Assembly: GCA_012030715.1 (NCBI GenBank)
Contig: JAAUUJ010000011.1
Coordinates: forward strand, 1 to 45,584
Origin: Synechococcaceae cyanobacterium SM2_3_1
Lineage (GTDB): Bacteria > Cyanobacteriota > Cyanobacteriia > Thermostichales > Thermostichaceae
Direction of reading: 5' to 3'
Length of the DNA: 45,584 bases
The translations under genes and the position numbers were made by a program. Within the stretch, counting starts at the first letter, position 1, and the number at the start of each line of letters is the position of its first letter. Below, in pieces: positions 25,105 through 33,602 of the stretch. A model generated the notes under the pieces. That model did not search any database, had not been told where the DNA came from, and saw only the letters and a program-made list of their open reading frames with translations.

Positions 25105-26087
25105 CGCAAACACCTCTGAAAATCGGCCTTCAACTGGGCTTCATCCAGATTCCGTCCAATGAACACCAATTCATTTTTGCGAGTTTCCCCCGGCTTCCAG
25201 GGCCGATCCGCCACCCCATCAAACAGCATATGCACCCCCTGACACACATACCGCCGCTCTTCTCCAGCCAGATTCAGGATTCCTTTCATGCGGAAGATAT
25301 TCGGGCCTTGGGTACGCAACAGATCTCCTAGCCAGTTGTTCAAACGCTCTCCTTCCAGAGATCCCTCTTCACAAATACAAACGGAGCGGACTGTTTGATC
25401 ATGCTCATGGGCGTCTTCATCCAGAAACTGGGGATCAATCTCCAGAGCCCGTTGTAGTTCAAAGGCTTCAACCCCAAGCACGGATTCCATGGCGATAGCT
25501 GCTTGTTGGGTGCGATAGATGCGGGCCATCACATTCATGGATCGGATTCGTTGCTCCAACTCCTCCAGCTCTGAGTCAGTCACCAGATCCGTTTTGTTAA
25601 GTAGGATCACATCGGCAAACGCGATCTGTTCTTGGGCTTCATCGGCATCCCAGTGCTGGTGAATATGTCTGGCATCCACCACCGTTACCACAGCATCCAA
25701 GCTCAGTTGTTCCTGCATATCCTCATCCACAAAGAATGTTTGGATCACTGGAGCTGGATCGGCCAAGCCTGTGGTCTCGATCACCAGATGATCAAATTTG
25801 TCTCGCCGCCGCATCAGATTGCCAATAATCCGGATCAGATCTCCCCGGACTGTGCAGCAGATGCAGCCGTTATTCATCTCGAAGATCTCCTCATCGGCAT
25901 CGATCACCAGCTGATTGTCAATGCCCACTTCCCCAAACTCGTTGACGATCACCGCGACTTTCTTGCCATGTTCGTGGGTGAGGATGCGGTTGAGCAGGGT
26001 GGTTTTGCCTGCCCCCAGATAGCCTGTGAGAACAGTCACTGGCACTCGCCCCACCTGGCTTGCCAAAGGGTCCTGGATCAGAACCAT
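25101..26087 (-). CDS. COG0523 (CobW-type) zinc-related GTPase metallochaperone
   Basis: This is a G3E GTPase of the COG0523 family, whose Zur-regulated members act in zinc delivery. The P-loop is GYLGAGKTT (residues 22-30), the metal-binding CxCC motif is GCICCTV (C75, C77, C78), the Walker B/switch segment is ETTGLADP, and the base-recognition motif is LLNKTD. The C-terminal CobW domain includes FRMKGILNLAGEERRY. I chose the ATG at 26087 because it has a strong GGAGGAGGT ribosome site and because an earlier ATG at 26129 would place the Zur-like operator inside the coding region. The WD40 gene overlaps its stop. Product 328 aa. Confidence 0.88.
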   Translation of the reverse strand: MVLIQDPLASQVGRVPVTVLTGYLGAGKTTLLNRILTHEHGKKVAVIVNEFGEVGIDNQLVIDADEEIFEMNNGCICCTVRGDLIRIIGNLMRRRDKFDHLVIETTGLADPAPVIQTFFVDEDMQEQLSLDAVVTVVDARHIHQHWDADEAQEQIAFADVILLNKTDLVTDSELEELEQRIRSMNVMARIYRTQQAAIAMESVLGVEAFELQRALEIDPQFLDEDAHEHDQTVRSVCICEEGSLEGERLNNWLGDLLRTQGPNIFRMKGILNLAGEERRYVCQGVHMLFDGVADRPWKPGETRKNELVFIGRNLDEAQLKADFQRCLR

Positions 26088-26106
26088 GCTGACCTCCTCC
26101 AGAAAT

Positions 26107-26123
26107 AGAATCATTATCATTCT
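26107..26123 (-). promoter_or_regulatory. Zur/Fur-type operator in front of the COG0523 GTPase
   Basis: AGAATCATTATCATTCT is a near-perfect 17-base palindrome (arms AGAATCAT and ATCATTCT around a central T). Read on the minus strand it contains GATAAT, a good -10 element, so a bound repressor would block transcription. It ends 20 bases before the ATG. The same core occurs at 27553 and, more loosely, at 29713. Confidence 0.75.
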
Positions 26124-26360
26124 TAGCATACGGCGGGACTGAATCCTTGGGGTCGATCAAAAGGGCTTGACACTACCGCAAGCCGATTCTTGAACCAAAG
26201 CGGTCCCACTGAAATATCTAGCTGAACAACCCACAGAGGACACTGCTAGACTTGAAGCCGATCCGAAATGATCTCTGTCCCCTATTCTTCTATCGTCAAT
26301 GCCCCATCAAACCTGATTAGACGCAGTATGGACCAGATAGGAAGTGGAGTAAGATAAGTT

Positions 26361-26385
26361 CCCCCACAAGCTGAACTTGCAGGGG
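26361..26385 (-). terminator. Hairpin downstream of the formamidase gene
   Basis: On the minus strand CCCC-TG-CAAG and CTTG-T-GGGG pair around a 5-base loop. Only a weak T/A-rich stretch follows. It lies 32-56 bases beyond the formamidase stop, and the rest of the 330-base gap to cobW shows nothing else apart from the operator. Confidence 0.45.
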
Positions 26386-26416
26386 ATCCACCTAAGGTAG
26401 GGATGAAGTCATTGAT

Positions 26417-27460
26417 TTAAGTACTGGATCCCACCAAGTCCTTGGCAGGCTCTTCTGTGGGAAGCGGTCCTAGCTTAATTCCATCAGGATAGTATTCCCA
26501 CCCGTCTCGGATCTTGATGTCCTGATCCCAAGGCAACTTATACTTCCCTTCAGCTAAGTCCCTCACCCAAGTCAGGTAATTTTCACGAGCTCCACCCGGT
26601 TTACCTACATAGCCTCGGCAGCCAACATTGAAGATATTGTTTTCAAGAGCCCAGTTTTTGCGAGCCTCATCGACTATTCGTGGGAATAGCTCAGCAGTCA
26701 CAATTTCCCAGGGATTACGCTGGCCCTGTTGAATTACATTTCCATCGTAGTTGCAAACAGTTCCCTCCCCAAAGTAGTAGAACACACCGTCATAGCCCGC
26801 CAAGTTCACAGAGATGGTATACATCAAGTTTTGCCAGGCGTTACTCCGATTGGTCAAGATCCACTGGTCATTGACCTGAGTTGAATACCCAGAGATGCGG
26901 ATATAAACATTGCACCCCTTATAAGCAGCTTCTCGAGCTAACTCAGGGAACATCCCGTCATGACAAATACAAACTGCGAGTTTAGATCCCTTAGGCCCAT
27001 CACAGACAGGCATCCCATAATTTCCCGGATACCAGGGCTCAATTGGCACCCAAGGCTGCAATTTACGATAGTGAAGGACGATCTCTCCTTGATCATTGAT
27101 GATAATTGCAGTATTAAAAGGTGGCAGTCCAGGCACATCATTTTTCTCCATAAGAGAAAACACTCCCCAGACTTTGTTACGCGCACAAGCCTCTTTGTAC
27201 TGATTAATCTCTGGACTGTCTACCGTTAAAAGCATTTCGTCATATGTCCAGATTTTAGTGTTCAAACCTTGTGTAGAGTACTCAGGCATCACGATCAAAT
27301 CTAGACCAGGGTAACCCGCTTTAGTGTTATCAACAGCTTTACAAATCTGTTTAACCTGAGTCTGAATATCTTCCGGACCCGTGATCACCGGAACCGGATA
27401 CTGAATCATGGCCACCAAGAGAGACTCTGACCATGAACTGACACTTCCCGTACTACCCAT
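26417..27460 (-). CDS. amiF: Formamidase (nitrilase superfamily)
   Basis: This is a cytoplasmic amidase that hydrolyses formamide to formate and ammonia. The nitrilase-superfamily catalytic triad falls exactly where it does in Helicobacter AmiF: E60 (MPEYSTQG), K133 (YRKLQPW) and C166 (CICHDGM). Family landmarks [18 protein letters not shown] and [15 protein letters not shown] are present. Length (347 aa) fits formamidase. AGGAAGG lies 7 bases before the ATG. It is divergent from a flavoprotein gene, and a Zur-like operator plus a TTGACA element sit between them. Its presence in a zinc-starvation island is unusual; regulation by zinc is an inference from the operator. Confidence 0.92.
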   Translation of the reverse strand: MGSTGSVSSWSESLLVAMIQYPVPVITGPEDIQTQVKQICKAVDNTKAGYPGLDLIVMPEYSTQGLNTKIWTYDEMLLTVDSPEINQYKEACARNKVWGVFSLMEKNDVPGLPPFNTAIIINDQGEIVLHYRKLQPWVPIEPWYPGNYGMPVCDGPKGSKLAVCICHDGMFPELAREAAYKGCNVYIRISGYSTQVNDQWILTNRSNAWQNLMYTISVNLAGYDGVFYYFGEGTVCNYDGNVIQQGQRNPWEIVTAELFPRIVDEARKNWALENNIFNVGCRGYVGKPGGARENYLTWVRDLAEGKYKLPWDQDIKIRDGWEYYPDGIKLGPLPTEEPAKDLVGSST

Positions 27461-27533
27461 CTCAAAACCTTCCTGAAGTAAGTGGTTGTGTGCAGTTCAT
27501 CATAGGGAGGCAGAAGCGTGCAATTTGTATGTG

Positions 27534-27570
27534 TTGACACATAATGGGAATTAGAATCATTATCATTATC
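27534..27570 (+). promoter_or_regulatory. Zur/Fur-type operator with overlapping promoter between amiF and the flavoprotein gene
   Basis: The operator core AGAATCATTATCATTATC spans 27553-27570 and shares its first 15 bases with the operator before cobW. A TTGACA at 27534-27539 with an 18-base spacer leads to CATTAT inside the operator, a plausible -35/-10 pair for the plus-strand gene. The site lies 43 bases before the flavoprotein ATG and 93 bases before amiF, so it could control both. Confidence 0.65.
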
Positions 27571-27612
27571 AGTTTACTGTCTGACCGAGTCCGTCAAGCC
27601 AATCAAGAACCC

Positions 27613-28824
27613 ATGGACTTATCTCAAATCGATATCGCTGTTGTGGGAGCAGGGCCACAAGCCTTAAGCCTGGTCATGCATCTGTTAAAGAAACGCCCCA
27701 AGATGAGAGGCCGAGTGCAGATCTTCGATTCAGCAGGAACCTGGCTGTATCAGTGGCAGCAACAGTTTGAGGCGCAGAGAATTCCCTATCTCCGCTCCCC
27801 CGCCGTTCACCATCCGGCCCCAAACCCCTACGATCTGCGCCGTTTTGCTGAATCCAGACCGGAAGATGATCTCCTCAAACCCTATGATCGACCCTCCTCT
27901 ACTCTCTTTCAGGAGTTCTGTCAGCACCTCCTCCAGCACTGGGATCTGGCTGGCTGGATCCGTCCTCATCGAGTCATCCGGATTCAATCCCTCCGGCCTC
28001 GCTTTCAACTGGAGCTGGATGATGGCACTGCTGTGATCGCCCGCAGAGTGGTGATGGCCACTGGCAGCCCTCTGATCAACCTTCCTGACTGGGCTGAAGC
28101 TCTCCCGCCAGAATATCCATCCGATCGCCTCTGTCATTCCAGCGCAGTGGATCTGAGATCCCTACCCCATCCTCTACCTGAACGGATCTTAATCGTAGGA
28201 GGAGGGTTGACCAGTGGTCATCTTGCCTGGGGAGCCCTTAACTTGGGTGCTCGAGTCACCCTCCTCTACCGCCGAACCTTGCAAGAAAGCCTCTTTGACA
28301 CCGATCCGGGCTGGTTAGGCCCTAAGTACCTGAAACAGTTTTATGCTGAACCCAACTGGGATACTCGCTGGGCGATGGTGCAATCAGCTCGGAATGGTGG
28401 ATCGCTCACCCCTGAGCTTATGACCCAGCTGCGACAAGCACAAAAATCGGGCATCTTGCAGATTCAGGAGGATTGTCAGGTGCAACAGATCTGGTGGCAG
28501 GGATCGGAGTGGAAGATTTTGTGTCGGGAAGGAACCTCGTTCCATGTGAATCGAATCTGGTTGGCGACGGGCTATCGCTTTGATGTGAGTGCAGATCCGG
28601 TGTGGCAAGATCTGCGGCAACTGCACCCTGTTAAGGAGGTGGGGGGACTCCCTGTGCTGGAGGAGGATCTCCGCTGGCCAGGATGTCATCTGTATGTAAT
28701 GGGGGGCTTGACTGCTCTACAGCTCGGACCTGCTGCTCGCAATCTCTGGGGAGCTCGGCTGGCCAGTGAGCGAATCGTTCCCTCTCTGATCCATCCTCCG
28801 ATTCTCTCGGGTGTATCGGCGTGA
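27613..28824 (+). CDS. FAD/NADPH-dependent N-hydroxylating monooxygenase-like protein
   Basis: This 403-residue flavoprotein has the three marks of class B flavin monooxygenases such as lysine/ornithine N-hydroxylases: an FAD-binding GAGPQA (residues 12-17), an NADPH-binding GGGLTSG (196-202) and the C-terminal LATGYRFD (ATGY, about 318-321). It also has RSPAVHHPAPNPYDLRRF near the substrate side. Its substrate is unknown. I use the ATG at 27613, since the ATG at 27544 would translate through the Zur-like operator and add an Ile-rich leader unlike the family. It is the first gene to the right of that operator, so control by zinc is likely. No biosynthetic partner genes (NRPS or NIS type) are visible nearby. 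Confidence 0.7.
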   Translation: MDLSQIDIAVVGAGPQALSLVMHLLKKRPKMRGRVQIFDSAGTWLYQWQQQFEAQRIPYLRSPAVHHPAPNPYDLRRFAESRPEDDLLKPYDRPSSTLFQEFCQHLLQHWDLAGWIRPHRVIRIQSLRPRFQLELDDGTAVIARRVVMATGSPLINLPDWAEALPPEYPSDRLCHSSAVDLRSLPHPLPERILIVGGGLTSGHLAWGALNLGARVTLLYRRTLQESLFDTDPGWLGPKYLKQFYAEPNWDTRWAMVQSARNGGSLTPELMTQLRQAQKSGILQIQEDCQVQQIWWQGSEWKILCREGTSFHVNRIWLATGYRFDVSADPVWQDLRQLHPVKEVGGLPVLEEDLRWPGCHLYVMGGLTALQLGPAARNLWGARLASERIVPSLIHPPILSGVSA

Positions 28825-28860
28825 AGATTGTGCGGATCGACAAGTTTAAGTATTGATACT

Positions 28861-29583
28861 TCACAGTTCTCCAGGATCAATCCCTAAACTGCGCAACCGT
28901 TCAGCCAGTTGATCGGCCCGTTGTTTTTCCTGATCGGCCCGCTGTTTTTCCTGATCGGCCCGTTCTTCAGCGGTTTCAGCGCGTTGTCTCGCTTGATCTA
29001 GAACTCCAGGCAACTCATCCGGTGTTAGTAATTTCTCATTTGTGTCTTGGCGATAAAACCCGATCAACTTCCCCTCAACGACCAAGCGCAGTTGTAAGAC
29101 CTGACTACACCCATCCTGGATCTGGCGATAAATGCCCTCAGCATCCAGGCGATATCCCTGCAACTGCTCAGGGATCCATTCTCCTTTAGGATCAAATAAC
29201 CAGTACTCTTGTACCCCCAACTGCTCATAGAGATTTTTCTTGAAACTCCAGTCTCTCTCACGGGTGCTTTCTGAAGTCATCTCAAAAATCACAGAGGGAA
29301 ATTCTCCTTCCTCCCAGATCTTGTAGTTCCCTCGCCCCCCTGGAGCGACATTGAAAATCACCATGACGTCGGGGGCCACTCTGGCCCTGGGTTGCCCCTC
29401 TACGTAGTATAAAAACTGATCTGCTAGAACCACCGCCTGCTGTCCCTTGAGATAGAAGGTCAGGATATAGAACGTCGCTAACAGGACCTGAAGGTGTTCA
29501 TAACTCTCGGCCAACGGTTCACCATCCTCACAGGGGTAGATGATTGCTTTCGTTTCAGCGTTGCGATTGAGACTGATCACCAT
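28861..29583 (-). CDS. Uma2-family (DUF820) endonuclease-like protein, copy 2
   Basis: This is a close paralog of the copy at 23113, with the same RVAPDVMVIFN, FPSVIFEMTSEST and EYWLFDP blocks. It is 240 residues against 226: the extra 14 are two added heptads (QEKQRAD) in the coiled-coil tail, encoded by a 21-base tandem repeat at 28910-28951. Function is unknown, as for copy 1. It sits between the flavoprotein gene and znuA, convergent with the former and divergent from the latter. Confidence 0.8.
   Translation of the reverse strand: MVISLNRNAETKAIIYPCEDGEPLAESYEHLQVLLATFYILTFYLKGQQAVVLADQFLYYVEGQPRARVAPDVMVIFNVAPGGRGNYKIWEEGEFPSVIFEMTSESTRERDWSFKKNLYEQLGVQEYWLFDPKGEWIPEQLQGYRLDAEGIYRQIQDGCSQVLQLRLVVEGKLIGFYRQDTNEKLLTPDELPGVLDQARQRAETAEERADQEKQRADQEKQRADQLAERLRSLGIDPGEL
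28910..28970 (-). repeat. 21-base tandem repeat encoding heptads in Uma2 copy 2
   Basis: Two full units of 21 bases (28910-28930, 28931-28951) differ by one base and a partial third follows. Each unit begins TGATCGGCCCG and encodes one coiled-coil heptad. Copy 1 at 23113 has no such expansion, so this is a recent slippage event. Confidence 0.8.
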
Positions 29584-29712
29584 GACTGTGACCTCGGGGC
29601 ACTCTCAGCCGATTATAGATCTGGTCACTGTTGTCCTTCGCTATCTGCAAAGACAAATCCATTCCCTCTTTAGGACATTCGACTTGAAGATCGGGGAGAT
29701 CCCTGTAGAATG

Positions 29713-29731
29713 AGAATGATTATCTTTCAGG
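29713..29731 (+). promoter_or_regulatory. Zur-type operator before znuA
   Basis: AGAATGATTATCTTTCA shares the GAAT-N-ATTATC core with the operators at 26107 and 27553 but its right half is degenerate. It lies about 70 bases before the znuA ATG, the expected place for zinc control of the importer operon. Confidence 0.6.
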
Positions 29732-29799
29732 TGCTAGATGCGGTCATGTAAGATCTCGATCGACATCAGCATGTTCTCTCATCGATGAAGGAGACTGTG

Positions 29800-30942
29800 A
29801 TGCCCCGCTTACTCCGGCAGTTTGGCGTCTTATTTTGCTCAACCCTCTTCACAGGTGCTCTGGCCTGGGAGGTTCCCGCTCAAAATGATCAGCTTGAGGT
29901 GGTGACAACCATCCTGCCCATCAGCCAATTCACGCTGGCAGTTGCTGGCGATCGAGCAACAGTGACCCCGCTGATCCCGACGAACATGGGTCCGCATGGC
30001 TTCCAGGCTCGCCCTCAAGACGCCCAGATGCTCTCCAATGCCGATGTGCTGGTGATCAATGGTCTGGAGATGGAGGGCTTTCTGGACGGCCTGATTGAGA
30101 ATGCGGGAAATCCTGATCTGGTGATGATTGACACTAGCGAGGGTATCGCCACCATTGCCACTGCAGAGGGACATGATCACGGTCATGAAGGCGAGCACGG
30201 ACACTCCGACAAAGAAGACCATGATCACGCCCATGAAGAAGAGCATTCGCATGAAGAAGACCATGCCCACGGGGATCATGATCATGGTGATGAGCACGGA
30301 CATTCTGACAAAGAAGACCATGATCATGAACACGGAGATCACGATCACGGGCATAGCCATGGAGAATTTGATCCCCATGTATGGCTAGATCCCAAACGGG
30401 CGATTCAGCAAGTGGAAAATATTCGGGATGGTCTGATTGCAGCAGATCCCGAAGGTGAAGAGGCCTACACCGCCAATGCGGCAGCTTTCATTGATGAGTT
30501 GAGGACTCTGGATCAGGAGATCGCGACCCGTCTCCAACCCTACGAGGGTAAGCCCTTTGTCGTCTTTCATGACTTCGCTGCTTATTTTGCCGACAGTTAT
30601 GGGCTGGAGTCTGAATTTTTGGTGGAAGCACCTGAGGAAAATGCGGCACCTGAAGATGTCCGACGGATCATGGAAACCGTGCAAGAGGCCGGCTTGCAAA
30701 CAGTCCTCACTGAACCGCAGGCAGATGGAGGTAGCCCCTTTGAAGCGATTGCTCAGGATCTGGGTATTCAAGTGAGTGTCTTTGATCCCTTAGAAACAGG
30801 ACCTGAAACTGCGTTGGATCCTGAATACTACCTGACGATCATGCGACAAAATGCAGAAAACCTGGCCTCAGCTTTCGCGGCAGAATCTGCTGCCCTGCCC
30901 CAGATCCCTGTCGTGGGATGGGCGCAAGGGATCTCCCAATGA
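29800..30942 (+). CDS. znuA: Zinc ABC transporter periplasmic binding protein with a very long His-rich loop
   Basis: This cluster A-I binding protein captures zinc in the periplasm. A signal peptide precedes a cleavage site near VPAQND. Zinc-site histidines are seen in MGPHGFQ (about H66), DPHVWLDP and VFHDFAAYF; an acidic ligand may come from the region of TEPQAD. The His/Asp/Glu loop between the first and second histidine has more than 20 histidines in about 65 residues and contains a 36-base direct repeat (30193-30228 and 30292-30327, three mismatches). I chose the ATG at 29800, which has AAGGAG six bases upstream; an in-frame ATG at 29785 lies before that site. The stop overlaps znuC as ATGA. 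Confidence 0.93.
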   Translation: MPRLLRQFGVLFCSTLFTGALAWEVPAQNDQLEVVTTILPISQFTLAVAGDRATVTPLIPTNMGPHGFQARPQDAQMLSNADVLVINGLEMEGFLDGLIENAGNPDLVMIDTSEGIATIATAEGHDHGHEGEHGHSDKEDHDHAHEEEHSHEEDHAHGDHDHGDEHGHSDKEDHDHEHGDHDHGHSHGEFDPHVWLDPKRAIQQVENIRDGLIAADPEGEEAYTANAAAFIDELRTLDQEIATRLQPYEGKPFVVFHDFAAYFADSYGLESEFLVEAPEENAAPEDVRRIMETVQEAGLQTVLTEPQADGGSPFEAIAQDLGIQVSVFDPLETGPETALDPEYYLTIMRQNAENLASAFAAESAALPQIPVVGWAQGISQ

Positions 30943-31706
30943 ATCAGTCGGTGCTGGTGGTGGATAGCTTAACCGTAAAACGGGGATCTGCAGTGGCTGT
31001 TGAGGGAGTATCTTTTCAGCTACAAGCAGGATCCAACACCGCTGTGATCGGTCCCAATGGAGCGGGTAAGAGCACTCTGGTGCAGTCAATCCTCGGCATC
31101 CTTCCCTTTCAGGAGGGATCGATTTCGGTGTTGGGAACCCCAATGACGGCAAATGGCCACCTACCCACCTCTATCCGAGAGCAAATTGCCTATCTGCCTC
31201 AGAGCTTTCAGTTCGATCCCAGTGTGCCCATGACGGTGGCAGAATTCGTGGGCTTGGGCTGGGGATCTCTGGGACCACAATGGCCCTGGGCTCACCGACA
31301 GGCTCGTTTGCGGGGAATCCGACAGGCTCTAGACAAGGTGAATGCCCTGCATTTGCTGCACCGATCCCTGGCTGGATTAAGTGGAGGAGAGACCAAGCGA
31401 GTCCTATTGGCTTACTGTCTGGTCTGGCCGCGACGGCTCCTGATCCTGGATGAAGCACCTGCGGGATTGGATCTGCAGGCCGAAGGAGACTTTTATCAGC
31501 TTCTGGAAGAATTGAGGCGATCCCTGGGCTGGGCTATCCTACAGGTTTCCCATGATCTGGATATGGTCAGTCGTCATTGTGATCATGTCCTGTGTTTGAG
31601 GCGAACACTACTCTGTCAAGGACCTCCTGCCCAGACGCTCTCAACAGAAACCCTCACTGCTGCCTATGGGCCGGAGTTCATTCGTTACCACCATCGCTGT
31701 CACTAA
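30939..31706 (+). CDS. znuC: Zinc ABC transporter ATPase
   Basis: This is the ATP-binding subunit for zinc import. Walker A is GPNGAGKST, the Q-loop AYLPQSF, the signature LSGGETKR, and Walker B LLILDEAPAGLD, with the switch histidine in VSHDLD. The ATG at 30939 overlaps the znuA stop by 4 bases (ATGA), which supports it over an in-frame ATG at 30918. The product is 255 residues, a normal size. The gene is followed by znuB after 3 bases. Confidence 0.92.
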   Translation: MNQSVLVVDSLTVKRGSAVAVEGVSFQLQAGSNTAVIGPNGAGKSTLVQSILGILPFQEGSISVLGTPMTANGHLPTSIREQIAYLPQSFQFDPSVPMTVAEFVGLGWGSLGPQWPWAHRQARLRGIRQALDKVNALHLLHRSLAGLSGGETKRVLLAYCLVWPRRLLILDEAPAGLDLQAEGDFYQLLEELRRSLGWAILQVSHDLDMVSRHCDHVLCLRRTLLCQGPPAQTLSTETLTAAYGPEFIRYHHRCH

Positions 31707-31709
31707 TTT

Positions 31710-32555
31710 ATGGAAGAAATCCAACAGATCCTGGAGTTGTTAACCCTGCCGTTCATGCAACGAGCCCTGGTGGGCGGGATCTTAACGGGACTACTGGGAG
31801 GTTTGCTGGGGGGGGTCGCCATCCTGAGGCAACTCTCCTTTTTCAGTGATGCGCTGGGGCACTCCGCACTCCTGGGATTGGTGATCGGGTTACTGCTGGG
31901 GCTAGATCCGCGTTGGGTGTTGCTACCCTTTGCTGTCCTGTTTGGCCTCGGGGTGACCTGGTTGATCGAGCGAGTCAACCTGGCCTCTGATGCTGTCCTG
32001 AATATTGTTTACTCCTCCTCTCTGGCTCTAGCAGTGATTGGCCTGACCTTCACGGATGCCTATCGCGGCAGCATTACCCAGCTCTTATTTGGAGACATTC
32101 TCGGGATCAGCAAAACTGATCTGTGGTTGAGTGGAGGCTTGCTGGGGATCTGTATTCTCTATCTGGGATTGACATTGAGATCTCAGATGCTAACTACACT
32201 GCACGAACCGCTAGCCAGAGCGCAGGGGGTGGCGACCCGTCTACACCGTCAGATCTTTGTGGTGTTGCTGTCTTTGGTGGTGGCAATTTCGATCCAATCG
32301 GTTGGTGTATTGCTGGTGAGTGCCTTTATTGTGATCCCTGCCTGTACAGCCCGAATCCTCTCTCAAAGGTTTACCCATTACTTAGGTCTAGCGATGGGTC
32401 TGGGAGGGATCAGTGCCGTGTTGGGAATGATCGGATCAGCAACATTCAACTTGCCCTCGGGTCCCAGCATTGTTACCACCCAGTTAATCTTTTTTCTCCT
32501 GGGGGTTATTTCGACTTCTATGCAGCTAGACAAAAAAACAATCGGTTGGCGATGA
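31710..32555 (+). CDS. znuB: Zinc ABC transporter permease
   Basis: This is the integral membrane subunit of the zinc importer (ABC-3 permease family), 281 residues with about eight to nine hydrophobic segments. Typical features are LGGVAILRQLSFFSDALGH near the N-terminus, the loop GDILGISKTDL, and the late VSAFIVIPACTARIL. It closes the znuACB operon. I found no strong terminator in the following 293 bases, only the promoter region of rnc. Confidence 0.92.
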   Translation: MEEIQQILELLTLPFMQRALVGGILTGLLGGLLGGVAILRQLSFFSDALGHSALLGLVIGLLLGLDPRWVLLPFAVLFGLGVTWLIERVNLASDAVLNIVYSSSLALAVIGLTFTDAYRGSITQLLFGDILGISKTDLWLSGGLLGICILYLGLTLRSQMLTTLHEPLARAQGVATRLHRQIFVVLLSLVVAISIQSVGVLLVSAFIVIPACTARILSQRFTHYLGLAMGLGGISAVLGMIGSATFNLPSGPSIVTTQLIFFLLGVISTSMQLDKKTIGWR

Positions 32556-32848
32556 GATCGATCCTGGTTAGAGCTTCATTCTTTCGGTAATTATTTCCCC
32601 TAAAGGTGAAAACCGCTGGAACCAGGCCGCCATCATCAGCAGAAATCATGATTGACGCCTTGAGGACAGCCTGGCGTTTCTTCTCGACCCGACTGGATTA
32701 AAGAGAGGGTTCCCTGGATCATCATCAGGTGCTAGCAGGATCGGGCCAGAGCACTGCAGGCTCATATTCACCGTCAACGCTTCCAAACTAAAGTTGATAG
32801 AATTGTGAAATCTTTCAACCGCTTCACCCTCGTCTGCTCTATTGATTA

Positions 32849-33592
32849 ATGCCAACCCTGCCCCCCTATGTCTCCCTACCGCCTGCACGACAGCGTGAAT
32901 TAGAAGGGTTTTTGCACCGCCTCGGGATGACTCCTCATCAGGAAGTGAGCTGGTCTTTGCTGGATCAGGCTCTGATTCACCCCTCAATGGATCCGCAGCA
33001 TAACAATGACCGTTTAGAGTTTTTCGGCGATGCCGTGCTCCGACTCGTAGCAACAGAGTTTCTGGATCGTAAGTATCCTGATCTCTCGGTGGGGGACCTC
33101 TCTGCCCTTAGAGCTGATTTGATCAGTGACGCTCACCTGGCATCGCTGGCCGACCTGTATGGATTTGAGCAGTTTCTGGTGATGGGATCCAGTGCAGTAC
33201 AGGATGTTGGGGGTCGACAAAGACGGCTGGCCGATGCTTTTGAGGCAGTTCTGGGGGCTCTCTTTCTCAGTTGGCAATCCTCTCCATCAGTCCTCAGTCG
33301 CCTACATGCATGGTTAGATGCCCATTTTCGAGAGCGGGTGAGGCAACTGCAAGAGGATCCTGTCCGTCACAATGCCAAAGCGGCCTTGCAGGAATTTACC
33401 CAAAGTCGTTGGGGTATTCTGCCGGAGTATCGCCTGGTGGAAGCAGCGCCTCATCCGCCCTGGTATCGCACCGAGGTGTGGATCAACGATCAATGCTGGG
33501 GATTAGGAGAAGGACGATCCAAAAAGGCAGCCACGATGGCAGCAGCCCGTGAGGCTTACCAGGCTTTACAACCCGAGGCGCAATCGCAGTAA
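32849..33592 (+). CDS. rnc: Ribonuclease III
   Basis: This is a double-strand-specific endoribonuclease for rRNA and mRNA processing. The signature NDRLEFFGDAV (residues 53-63) includes metal-binding acidic residues, and DAFEAVLGAL holds the second acidic pair. A C-terminal double-stranded RNA-binding domain starts near AKAALQEFTQSRWG and ends with GEGRSKKAATMAAAREAYQAL. Length (247 aa) is standard. It is followed 10 bases later by sfsA, so the two are probably cotranscribed. Confidence 0.92.
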   Translation: MPTLPPYVSLPPARQRELEGFLHRLGMTPHQEVSWSLLDQALIHPSMDPQHNNDRLEFFGDAVLRLVATEFLDRKYPDLSVGDLSALRADLISDAHLASLADLYGFEQFLVMGSSAVQDVGGRQRRLADAFEAVLGALFLSWQSSPSVLSRLHAWLDAHFRERVRQLQEDPVRHNAKAALQEFTQSRWGILPEYRLVEAAPHPPWYRTEVWINDQCWGLGEGRSKKAATMAAAREAYQALQPEAQSQ

Positions 33593-33602
33593 TATCATCA
33601 GC

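Noticed and set aside
26130-26416. Possible tRNA, from a GGTTCAAGAATC stretch on the minus strand
   Set aside because: No matching acceptor, D or anticodon arms could be folded around it.
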